From the NCBI GenBank assembly GCA_900696525.1, contig CAADGL010000016.1, positions 1 through 64,000 of the forward strand: a stretch of 64,000 bases of DNA, in the 5' to 3' direction. The DNA comes from an uncultured Planctomycetota bacterium (lineage in GTDB: Bacteria > Planctomycetota > Phycisphaerae > UBA1845 > Fen-1342). The position numbers and the translations under genes were made by a program. This document shows, in pieces, positions 6,650-14,920 of this stretch. The notes under the pieces were generated by a model. That model saw only the letters and a program-made list of their open reading frames with translations, was not told the origin of the DNA and made no database searches. Positions within the stretch are counted from its first letter, which is position 1, and each line of letters begins with the position of its first letter.

Positions 6650-8890
6650 CTACTGCCCGAAACTCGACAGCAGCAGCCCCAGGTCGCTCTGCCCCACGCA
6701 GCCGTCGCCGTCGATGTCCGCCGCCGGGTCAAAGCCCGGGTCGCCGCTGCACGTCGCGAACGCCGCCAGCAGCACGCCGAGGTCCGACTGATCGACGTGA
6801 CCGTCGCCGTTGATGTCGCCCGGGAGGGCGTATTTGACGGTGAGCACGGCGATGCCCCGGCTCATGCAGCTCATCCACAGCTCGTAGCCGTTGGGAACGA
6901 GCCGCACGGCGCAGGCTTCGATCTGTGCGTGCGGCAGGCCGCCCCATTGCGGCTGGCCGCCGAGCGGACCGGGGAACACGCCGGTGGACGCGTCCGCGGG
7001 CTGATACCAGCACAGGCCGCCGCCGTCGGGGGTCTGGTTGTCCACAGCGTAGGCCATCCAGACGCGGCCATCCGGCGTGACGGCTCGGGGCGCAACGTAT
7101 TTCCCTGGCAACGGCCAACCCTGGTCGTAGCGAAGCATCTGGTAGGCGCCGGTGTTGGCGTCGATGCGGATGAGCGCCCCGCCGGCGCCGCCGATGCCCA
7201 GGTGCACGGTGGAGCCGATCCAGACGATGCCGCCGGGCGCCGCGGCGAGGCCGGAGAAATAGTCGCTTTGCGTCGTGAGCTCGGGGAAGCTGGCGACGGT
7301 GCGCGAGAAACGGTAGGCGCCGTCGGTGCGAACGACTTCGTACTGGGTCGCGGCCCAGACCGTGCCCGGCCGCTCGGGATCGGGCTGAATGTGCCCGCCC
7401 CAGCCGGTGATGCCCGCCTGCGTCCAGGTGATCCCGTTGTGGTACTGGAGATTGAAGTACTCGCCGATGTACCACAGCCGGCCGAGCGAGTCCTCGGTGA
7501 AGCCCTTGACCGTCGTGCCCGTTTGCAGCGTGATGAACCCGTCGCCGTCCCACTCGCGTACGCCGCCATACATGGGGTTGACGACGATGTGGCCGTTCGA
7601 GGGGCGGAAGCCGACCGACTCGCTGTTGTCCGTCGGAAACGGCCAGTCGTTCCCCAGGCCGTAGTGGGCGTTGTTGAAGCCGATCCAGCGCACGCCGTCG
7701 AAGAGCACCATGCCGCCATAGCCCGTGCCCGCATTCGCGCAGGCCGCCATGTGCCCCGTGGCCTGATCCACCGCCAGGTCGTTGTTGAAGAAGTCGTATT
7801 GGCTGGTGTTCGTGACGCGATAGCGCTGCCACTGCCCGGTCTGAGGGTTGCGCTTGGCTGCCCCGCCGATCCCGCACGCCCAGACGGCGCCGGTGCTGTC
7901 GATCGCCACGTCGTAGGTCCAGAAGGTATTGCCCCAGTCGCCCAGGCCCGCCCACGATGTCCCGTTGAAACGCCACATCTGCGACCCGCCGTCGGTCACG
8001 GCCTGAAGCGTCCCGAAAGCGCGCAGCACCTCGGCGCCGCCCCCCGGATGCGCCGGCACGCCCACCCAGCTCCCATCCGGCCGCCGGCAATCGAGCACCG
8101 CGTTGAAGCCGTCCGGCATGACGCGGTAGATCCACAGGTTTCCCGCCTCGTCAACGCAGTTGTTGCCCGGCAGGTTGCGTGGGTTGCCGCTGGTCGAAGG
8201 AAACGTCGTCCAGGTCTGGGTCGTACTGTCATAGCGCTGGGCCGGCGTGGAGTAGCCGGGCCCGTCGGCGGCCCAGAGGTAGTAGCCGCCGCCGGGCCTG
8301 GGCTGGATGGCGAGGCGCTCGGGCCGTGCGGAACCGAGATAAGTCCAGGCATTGGTGGCCGGGTTGAACCGCATCAGGCCGCCGCCGCCCCAGGCGGTAG
8401 CATAGCCGCTGGCCCACACCGTTCCGTCTGGCGCGATCTCGATGTTGGTCACCCATCCGCCGGGCCAGGGCGAATTGGAAGCATCGTAGCGCTTGAGCGA
8501 TGACGGCCCGACCGTTGGATTGAAGACGAGCACGCCGCGGCCGGTGCCCATCCAGAGGTTGCCCTGGGCATCGGGCGTGATGTCGCGAACGCGGGTGATG
8601 CCGGTGTTGGCCGGGTGGCCGATCTCGGGGTAATCGACGTTGGAGACGTTGATCCAGCGGTTCTCGCCCTGGACGAACTTGGCGAGGCCGCCCTCCTCGA
8701 ACGATGGCACGTACCCGCCGATCCACGGATCGTCGTCGGGCCCGATCCAGATCGCGTCGCAGTAATCGCCCTGAATGCCGGTGTTGGTGGGTCGATAGTA
8801 GCGCCACGAGTAGGTCTGGGCGGACAGCGTCTCCGCCGCCGCCCACGCACACACCGCGGCACACAGGATCACACGCGTCGAATGATTCAT
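6650..8890 (-). CDS. Secreted beta-propeller protein with dockerin-type module
   Basis: The 746-residue protein starts with a signal peptide ending LSAQ. Its body is built from repeats such as DAQGNLWMGTGRGVLVF, APDGTVWASG and DEAGNLWIYR, as in two-component-regulator-type or NHL-like beta-propellers. The last 55 residues carry two calcium-binding repeats (GDINGDGHVDQSDL and DIDGDGCVGQSDL) separated by a Cys-containing linker, TCSGDPGFDPAA. GTG 8908 and ATG 8896 also open this frame, but AAGGGA spaced about 9 nt from ATG 8890 favours 8890. It is the last gene of a six-gene run, 44 bp behind the next dockerin gene. Function unknown; likely extracellular. Confidence 0.88.
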   Translation of the reverse strand: MNHSTRVILCAAVCAWAAAETLSAQTYSWRYYRPTNTGIQGDYCDAIWIGPDDDPWIGGYVPSFEEGGLAKFVQGENRWINVSNVDYPEIGHPANTGITRVRDITPDAQGNLWMGTGRGVLVFNPTVGPSSLKRYDASNSPWPGGWVTNIEIAPDGTVWASGYATAWGGGGLMRFNPATNAWTYLGSARPERLAIQPRPGGGYYLWAADGPGYSTPAQRYDSTTQTWTTFPSTSGNPRNLPGNNCVDEAGNLWIYRVMPDGFNAVLDCRRPDGSWVGVPAHPGGGAEVLRAFGTLQAVTDGGSQMWRFNGTSWAGLGDWGNTFWTYDVAIDSTGAVWACGIGGAAKRNPQTGQWQRYRVTNTSQYDFFNNDLAVDQATGHMAACANAGTGYGGMVLFDGVRWIGFNNAHYGLGNDWPFPTDNSESVGFRPSNGHIVVNPMYGGVREWDGDGFITLQTGTTVKGFTEDSLGRLWYIGEYFNLQYHNGITWTQAGITGWGGHIQPDPERPGTVWAATQYEVVRTDGAYRFSRTVASFPELTTQSDYFSGLAAAPGGIVWIGSTVHLGIGGAGGALIRIDANTGAYQMLRYDQGWPLPGKYVAPRAVTPDGRVWMAYAVDNQTPDGGGLCWYQPADASTGVFPGPLGGQPQWGGLPHAQIEACAVRLVPNGYELWMSCMSRGIAVLTVKYALPGDINGDGHVDQSDLGVLLAAFATCSGDPGFDPAADIDGDGCVGQSDLGLLLSSFGQ

Positions 8891-8934
8891 GGTCATGGTC
8901 CCTTGCACGAGTCAGTAATCTCCGCGAACTCGCA

Positions 8935-10581
8935 CTACATGCCGAAGTTGGCCAGCAGGCTCCCCAGGTCGGCTTGCCCCACGCAGCCGTCGCCGTCGAT
9001 GTCCGCCGCCGGGTTGAAGCCGGGGTCGCCGGCGCAGGTGCCGAAGGCGGCCAGCAGGATGCCCAGGTCGGCCTGGTCGACGTCGCCGTCGCCGTCGATG
9101 TCGCCCGGGACGCTCGAAACGCCCGTCTCGAGCGCGAACAGGTAGCTGTGCGGGTCGTTTCCGTCGCCCGCCAGCATCACGGTGCTGACGTACGCCGTGC
9201 TGCCGTCAGGCGTGAAGCGCGGGCGGTGCACCGGGACGGCGCGCGGCGCCGGGTAGAACGCGCCCGGGAGGGTGAGCGACCAGAGCGGCGTGCCGCTGGT
9301 GCTCACGGCGCGGATCACGCCCAGGTCGCCAAAGGTCTTCACACCGCCGACGATGAGCAGGTCGTTGAGCGGGCTGACGGTCGGCCAGCTCGTCATCCAG
9401 CCGTCCTGGTAGGTCCAGAGCACGTTGTGCGTCGCCGGATCGACGGCCTTGACGTTGAACATCGTGGTCATGTAGAGCCGGCCGTCGGGGCCGATCGCCG
9501 GCGGGTAGAGATCGCCGCCGCCCGGCAGGAACCAGAGGCTTTGCCCATTGACCGGCGAGTACGCTTCCAGCGACCAGCCGTAGCCGCCGCCCTTCATGTG
9601 GGTCAGGTAGATGGTGCCGTCGGGGCCGACCTCGGGCCGCGTCTGGAGCTGCGTGAAGGGCGAATCCTGCCAGCCGTAAACGATGCTCCAGTTCTGGTTG
9701 CCGCTGGCCAGGTCGAACGCGTAGAGCGAGCCGTCGGTGAACAGCGGCGTGGACGCGACGTACATTTGCGAAGGCGGGTCGTCGGCCTGCCGGGCGCCGA
9801 TCACGGTCTCGGCGCCGTCACCGCCATAGAAACTGATCAGCGGCTCGCCGGCGTTGCTCCAGAGCAGCTCGCCCTTGCTGGGTGTGAGCTTGCAGGCGCC
9901 GAGTCCGAGGTCGTTGCAGAAGTAGAGGTTGCCGTCGGGGCCGAAGACCGGCCCGGCGTGAACGCCTTGGGCGCCCGGGTCGGTGAACTGCCAGTGAATG
10001 TTGCCGTCGCTGAACAGCGCGGTGACAGTCGCGATGCTCGAAACGTAGACCTCGCCGTTCGGGCCGGCGAGGGGCGGCACATAGGGGAACGGGTAGGATT
10101 CGAGCCGCTTGATCCACTTCAGCCCGCCGTCGGGCGCGAGGGCATAGACGCGGCCTTCCTCGCCATGCAGGTAGATCGTGCCGTCGGGCGCCAGCGCCGG
10201 GCGATACCAGAGGTTCATCACGTCGGCCTCGAAGCGCCAGCGCACGTGCCCGTCAGGCTGGCGCAGCGTTACTTGCAGCGGCGCCAGGTTGCTGGAACCG
10301 TAGGCGTTGACGACCTGGACCGTGGCATTGCCCAGGGGCGCCGCCTCGGGGACGTAAGCGACGATGGCCGTGTTGGCCCAGCGCGTCACGATGGCCGGCA
10401 GGCCGCTCACCAGCACCTGGCCTTCGAGCCCGCCGAAGTTGGAGCCGATCACGCGCAGCCGGCCGCTGCGCGGCAACGTGTTCGCATTCAGGCTTTGAAT
10501 GACCGGCGCCTGGGCCCAGCAGAGCGAGGCTTCCAGCGCCAGAAGCGCCCCGGCCAGCCAGCCGGCACATGATCTTCTCAT
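8935..10581 (-). CDS. Secreted IPT/TIG plus PQQ-like propeller protein with dockerin-type module
   Basis: The 548-residue protein has a signal peptide (MRRSCAGWLAGALLALEAS, cleaved near CWAQA), then an IPT/TIG-like Ig fold (about 20-100: IGSNFGGLEGQVLVSG), then a PQQ-type beta-propeller with repeats like APDGTIYLHGEEGRVYALAP and GPDGRLYMTT. The C-terminal double calcium repeat is nearly identical in DNA to that of the next gene. Start ATG 10581 is preferred because GGGAG lies 9 nt upstream and the signal peptide begins there. It has no catalytic motif I can see. Binding or scaffolding at the cell surface is an inference. Confidence 0.88.
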   Translation of the reverse strand: MRRSCAGWLAGALLALEASLCWAQAPVIQSLNANTLPRSGRLRVIGSNFGGLEGQVLVSGLPAIVTRWANTAIVAYVPEAAPLGNATVQVVNAYGSSNLAPLQVTLRQPDGHVRWRFEADVMNLWYRPALAPDGTIYLHGEEGRVYALAPDGGLKWIKRLESYPFPYVPPLAGPNGEVYVSSIATVTALFSDGNIHWQFTDPGAQGVHAGPVFGPDGNLYFCNDLGLGACKLTPSKGELLWSNAGEPLISFYGGDGAETVIGARQADDPPSQMYVASTPLFTDGSLYAFDLASGNQNWSIVYGWQDSPFTQLQTRPEVGPDGTIYLTHMKGGGYGWSLEAYSPVNGQSLWFLPGGGDLYPPAIGPDGRLYMTTMFNVKAVDPATHNVLWTYQDGWMTSWPTVSPLNDLLIVGGVKTFGDLGVIRAVSTSGTPLWSLTLPGAFYPAPRAVPVHRPRFTPDGSTAYVSTVMLAGDGNDPHSYLFALETGVSSVPGDIDGDGDVDQADLGILLAAFGTCAGDPGFNPAADIDGDGCVGQADLGSLLANFGM

Positions 10582-10644
10582 GAAGATGCTCCCATTGAAT
10601 CCGCCGCCACGCGCCCGCACACCCGGCAGGCGCGCGGTCGACCG

Positions 10645-12078
10645 TCACTGTCCGAAGTTGCTCAGGACGATGCCCAAGTCGCCTTGCGCCACGCACCCGT
10701 CGCCGTCGATGTCGGCCGCCGGGTTGAAGCCCGGGTCGCCGGCGCAGGTGCCGAAGGCGGCCAGCAGAATGCCCAGGTCGGCCTGGTCCACGTCGCCGTC
10801 GCCGTCGAGGTCGCCGGGCAACGACGGTAGACACTCCAACAGGTCGAAGAAATACGCAGCGCCGGCGTCCGGAGCGCGATCGTCATCGTGCGGCGCGCCG
10901 ATCAGGGCGTAGCGCCCCTGGAGCGCCACGCCCAGGCCGAACATGTCGCCCTCGCGGGTGTCGCTGGGGATGACGCGCGGCTCGTGCAGCCATGCGGAGC
11001 CGAAGCGGCGCAGGATGACCGCCTCGCCGGAGCGCACGCCGAACTCATCGCGGTTGTGCACGCCGATCAGGGCCAGGTCCGGCGCCAAGTCGACGGCGTA
11101 GCCCAGCCCGTCGCCGGGCTGCGGGTCCTGCTCGGTGATGCGCTGCTCCTCGTACCAGCTCTGCCCATCGTGGGCGAACACGTACGCCTCGCCCGTGTCG
11201 AGCACGGTACCGTTGATGGTGCCGACATCCGCCCAGCGCGCCCCGCAGAGCACGCGCCCGTTCGAGATAGCGACGGCGGAGGCGAAGAAGTCACCGGAGG
11301 CGCTCAGCGACCCGACCAGCGCCGCGTCTTCCTGCCACGCCTGCCCGTTGAAGCGGAAAACGTACGCGGTGCCGCGGAAGAGCTGCGACGGGCCGCCGTA
11401 CGCGCCGACCACCAGCAGATCGCCGTCCAGATCGACCGAGGCGCCGAAATGCTCGTAGCTCGAGGGCGTCGACGGCTCCAGCTTCTGCCGCTCGGTCCAT
11501 ACGCCGTTCTCTTTGCGGAACACATAGGCGGCACCCGACCATGTGCCGTTCTGGTCGTTCAGGTCGGCGCCGACCAGCAGCGTGTCTCCCTGGAGGGCCA
11601 CCGAGACGCCGAAGTGGTCTCCGTCGTTGGCGTCCGAGGCGAACAGCTCGGCCTCCGGTTGCCAGGTCGCGCCGTTGTAGCGGAAGACGTACACCGAGCC
11701 GCCGTCGGGCGCTGCGTCCTGGTCGCTGATCGCGCCGACGACTGCCGTGTCGCCGTCGATAGCGACCGACCAGCCGAAGAAATCGAAGGCCGCCGCATCG
11801 GCGGGGACGAGTTTCTGCTCCTGCATCCAGCCCGCCGGCGCAAGGCGGAAGACGTAGGCCGAGCCCGACAGGCTGGCCGCGGCGCTGTCGCGCCAGGCGC
11901 CGACAAGTGCCACGGAGCCCGAGACCGCCACGGCGCTGCCGAACTCGTCCGAGCTGGTGCCGTCGAGGGCGAGCACCTGCTGCTGCTCGAGGTAGCATTG
12001 TGCCGCTGCGGGTTGGGCGGCGGTGGCGAAGGCCATTGCCAAGGCCGACAGGTGATCGATACTGCTCAAGTACCTCAT
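10645..12078 (-). CDS. Secreted FG-GAP repeat protein with dockerin-type module
   Basis: The 477-residue protein has a signal peptide ending PAAAQ, then about six or seven FG-GAP (integrin-alpha-like) propeller repeats of the form DxFGxSVAxxGDxxLVGA...GxAYVFR, for example FFGWSVAIDGDTAVVGA and HFGVSVALQGDTLLVGA. The C-terminus carries the shared module (DLDGDGDVDQADL and DIDGDGCVAQGDL). FG-GAP propellers bind calcium and take part in protein-protein contact in other systems. ATG 12078 follows GGAG. Confidence 0.9.
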   Translation of the reverse strand: MRYLSSIDHLSALAMAFATAAQPAAAQCYLEQQQVLALDGTSSDEFGSAVAVSGSVALVGAWRDSAAASLSGSAYVFRLAPAGWMQEQKLVPADAAAFDFFGWSVAIDGDTAVVGAISDQDAAPDGGSVYVFRYNGATWQPEAELFASDANDGDHFGVSVALQGDTLLVGADLNDQNGTWSGAAYVFRKENGVWTERQKLEPSTPSSYEHFGASVDLDGDLLVVGAYGGPSQLFRGTAYVFRFNGQAWQEDAALVGSLSASGDFFASAVAISNGRVLCGARWADVGTINGTVLDTGEAYVFAHDGQSWYEEQRITEQDPQPGDGLGYAVDLAPDLALIGVHNRDEFGVRSGEAVILRRFGSAWLHEPRVIPSDTREGDMFGLGVALQGRYALIGAPHDDDRAPDAGAAYFFDLLECLPSLPGDLDGDGDVDQADLGILLAAFGTCAGDPGFNPAADIDGDGCVAQGDLGIVLSNFGQ

Positions 12079-12129
12079 GGGCCACTCCGTTCGCAGTCAT
12101 TGCACGGCGCCGCAAAGGGTCGACGCACC

Positions 12130-13341
12130 TCAGCTTCCAAAGTTCGCCAGCAGAATCCCCAGGTCGCCTTGATCGGTATCGCCGTCGCCGTCCAGGTCGC
12201 CGCACGCGCCCGTTGCGAAGCAGGAAAGCAGGATGCCCAGGTCGGCCTGGTCGACGTCGCCGTCGCCGTCGAGGTCGCCGGGCGCGCCGGCGCTCAGCGG
12301 CGTCATCAGGATCGCCCCGATGGGGCCGTTCGCGCCCTGGCGCGCGGCGGCGACGATCTGGCGCGCGTTGTTGATGCCGTTCGCGCCGCCCCACTGGACG
12401 TACCACTCGCCCTGCGACGCGTCGATCAGGCTGCCGAGCATGAAATAGCCCTCGGGCACGAACGTGACGCCGCTCGCCGTGGTGTAGTAATACGAAAGCG
12501 TGTCGCCGCGGTCGTTGATCGCCGTGGCGCTCGTCGTCGTGGCGCAGCCGCCGAGAAACTCCCAGCCGATCCCCTGGCGATAGCGGATCGGAAACGTGCT
12601 GCAACCGGAGTAGCCGATGATGTAGCCGCAGAAGTCGTTGCCGTTGTTCAACGCCGCGCCCACAAACCCGTTCCAGTTGCCCGGCGGCAACGGCGTGTCC
12701 GTGATTTCGCCCGTGTCGAGATTCAGCAGCCGCCGGCCCGACAGCACCACGCGCTGATCGTTCACATCCGAGCCCAGCACGCCGCCCGGAAGCGCCACGG
12801 GCCCCGCCGGCGTGAACAGCACGCCGGTGGAGAGGTTCCAGCCCCAGAAGCCCGAGCCGCCGATGATGTCGCCGGTGTTGTTGACTGCGTACGCGGCGCT
12901 GTATGGGTCCCCGGGCAGGCCGCCAAGCACCTCGACCTCGTACGCGCTGCCCACGGGCCGCCAGACGGCCGCGGTCGGCTGCGTGATGACGTACTGATTC
13001 GGGCAGACCGCCCCGACGATGACTCCGGCGTCGTTGAGGTCGTGGGCGCGCGACGACTGCATGCCCGGCGGCAGCGGCAGCAGCTCGAACGGCTGGCCAG
13101 CGCGCGAGACGCCGGCACGCAGCGCCGTACCGTCGGGCGACATGTTGCCGCAGACGTCGCCTTGGGCGTTGATGCCGGTGCCGGTCCACCCGGCGCCCAG
13201 GAAATCCACGCGATAGGTCGTGGCGCCCGCGCGGGAGGCCGGTGCGAAGGCGCCCACCGCGGCAAGTGCAATCAGGACGACGGCGGAGGCAAGCAAGGCT
13301 CTGGGACAAGCAAGGCGGGCGTTGCGGGGATTCGGGTTCAT
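12130..13341 (-). CDS. Secreted HAF-repeat protein with dockerin-type module
   Basis: The 403-residue protein has a signal peptide and a body with repeats of the HAF type: INAQGDVCG, LNDAGVIVGA, VNNTGDIIGG and INDRGDTLSY each follow the pattern A-x-[IVL]-N-[DNA]-x-G-x-[IV]-x-G. The C-terminal module is a shorter version whose two repeats are separated only by SCFATGACG. ATG 13341 follows AAGGAG. Upstream, 13342-13644 (303 bp) holds no gene and no promoter that I can support; it is the only long gap inside the six-gene run, so a promoter may lie there. Confidence 0.87.
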   Translation of the reverse strand: MNPNPRNARLACPRALLASAVVLIALAAVGAFAPASRAGATTYRVDFLGAGWTGTGINAQGDVCGNMSPDGTALRAGVSRAGQPFELLPLPPGMQSSRAHDLNDAGVIVGAVCPNQYVITQPTAAVWRPVGSAYEVEVLGGLPGDPYSAAYAVNNTGDIIGGSGFWGWNLSTGVLFTPAGPVALPGGVLGSDVNDQRVVLSGRRLLNLDTGEITDTPLPPGNWNGFVGAALNNGNDFCGYIIGYSGCSTFPIRYRQGIGWEFLGGCATTTSATAINDRGDTLSYYYTTASGVTFVPEGYFMLGSLIDASQGEWYVQWGGANGINNARQIVAAARQGANGPIGAILMTPLSAGAPGDLDGDGDVDQADLGILLSCFATGACGDLDGDGDTDQGDLGILLANFGS

Positions 13342-13644
13342 TGATTGGGCTCCTTGCGTGGCGCGGGCGACCCCGTCCGCGGGGCGCGACACTCACCAGT
13401 CAGAGGCCCGATCACCCCGCTCGCGTACGCCGACGCTCGCCCAACGGCCGGCGAGCCTCACCGCGAGCGTCCTTCAAGACCACAGAGGCGATTGGCTGAA
13501 GCGCTGATACGCCGACAGACGCGATCGCAAGGGGCGGCATTGTCGGCCGATCACCCGCTGGGTCATAACGTTAGCATAGCCCCCGCGGGAAAACCCCCCA
13601 CAAGCCGCGGCGTCATCGGAATGGACCCGTTGCAGAGGCGGCGA

Positions 13645-14868
13645 TCACCGACCGCAGACGGCGCCGAAGCTGCCCAGGAGAATCCCCAGGTCCGCCTGGT
13701 TGGTGCGGCCGTCGCCGTTGATGTCCCCCGGACACATGCCGGTACCCGAACTGCACCCGAAGTCGGCCAGCAGCAACCCGAGATCCCCCTGGCCGAGGGC
13801 GCCGCTGCCGTCGAGGTCCGCCGGACAGAACACCGCCGGGTTGGTGAACCACGGCCGCGCGTGCGGGGAGGCGAGCATGAAGTTCAGCAGCAGCCGGCCG
13901 GCTTTCTGCCGCCCGGCGACCGACGGGTGCGTTCCGTCGTTGGCGAGGTCGCTGCATTGCCACACGAGGCCGTCGCTGCGCGGCGCAAGGCCGTCGGCCC
14001 AGAGGTAGGCGCCCCAAGCGATCCACGGGGCGGCGGTCGAGTGGTCGAGGTCTCCGGCGATCGGGTCTATTTCGCCGGTCTGCATCTGCTGAATCTGCGC
14101 CGCGATCACCCACTTCACCGCGAAGGCAGATTCGTACGCGAACGGCTCTGGATTCAGAGGCGTGCTGGCGTAGCCCGCGTAGATGCGGCTCGAGATGAAG
14201 GCCACGCGCAGGTTCGGGTAGCGCGCCTTCAGCGCCCGCACGATGTCACCGAGCTGCGCCAGCAACGCGAAGGCGTCGCTGTTGGGCGCTGGGAGCCCAA
14301 CGGTCGGACCGGCGTTCGCGACCTTGACCCACGCAGCCTGCACTTGCGCCTCGGTCACTCCCAGCACCGGGAGCACTTCGTCGCGAATGCGGTTGTAGTT
14401 CGGCGCATTGGGGTCGGTCCACGTCCCGGCCGTCTGGCCACCCCGGGCGCCGTCCACCAGCACCAGGCTCGTGTGGTTCACCGCCGGGTGCGCCACGGCC
14501 TGGCCAACGAACGAATAACCCGCGCAGCCCGTCGGCGGTCCGCCGCAGTACTCCTGCGTCGTGTTCGACATGCCGATCGACAGCAACACGATCTTTCCGG
14601 CGGGGTTCGGCGCGCCGCCCAGGCCGCGCGGCACAATCCCAAGCGCCGCCGACACGCCCGCCGCATGATGGGGCGGGGGCATGATGTTCAGCCCATTCGG
14701 GTAGAGCCCGCCCTGGAAGCCCAGGTACGCGCCCGCGCCGAGATCGTTGATCGGCGCCAGCCCCACGTTGACGTTGTCACACTCCGCCGCAAACGCCGCC
14801 GCGCCAGTGCACGCGAGCGCGGCCAGCGCTGCCCGAAGACAATGGACGCCTTGCGCCGTCAGCATCAT
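13645..14868 (-). CDS. Secreted SGNH-hydrolase-like protein with dockerin-type module
   Basis: The 407-residue protein looks like an SGNH/GDSL-fold esterase or carbohydrate deacetylase. LLSIGMSNTTQE holds the likely nucleophile serine, LVDGARGGQ a block-II-like glycine, and NDGTHPSVAGRQK the Asp-x-x-His block. The signal peptide ends FAAE. The C-terminus has two calcium repeats (DLDGSGALGQGDL and DINGDGRTNQADL) with a Cys-rich linker. GGGAGG falls inside the first possible codons (ATG 14880), so the real start is ATG 14868 or 14865. It is the only member of the run with catalytic-looking residues. Confidence 0.85.
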   Translation of the reverse strand: MMLTAQGVHCLRAALAALACTGAAAFAAECDNVNVGLAPINDLGAGAYLGFQGGLYPNGLNIMPPPHHAAGVSAALGIVPRGLGGAPNPAGKIVLLSIGMSNTTQEYCGGPPTGCAGYSFVGQAVAHPAVNHTSLVLVDGARGGQTAGTWTDPNAPNYNRIRDEVLPVLGVTEAQVQAAWVKVANAGPTVGLPAPNSDAFALLAQLGDIVRALKARYPNLRVAFISSRIYAGYASTPLNPEPFAYESAFAVKWVIAAQIQQMQTGEIDPIAGDLDHSTAAPWIAWGAYLWADGLAPRSDGLVWQCSDLANDGTHPSVAGRQKAGRLLLNFMLASPHARPWFTNPAVFCPADLDGSGALGQGDLGLLLADFGCSSGTGMCPGDINGDGRTNQADLGILLGSFGAVCGR

Positions 14869-14920
14869 CAGTCCTCCCATGAACGCACTTGAGCCGCCGC
14901 CCGACCGACCACGGCCGCGC

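Noticed and set aside
8706..8722. TGGCAC resembling a sigma54 -24 element
   Set aside because: It is inside a coding region, and the -12 GC is not at the right spacing (CGCC follows).
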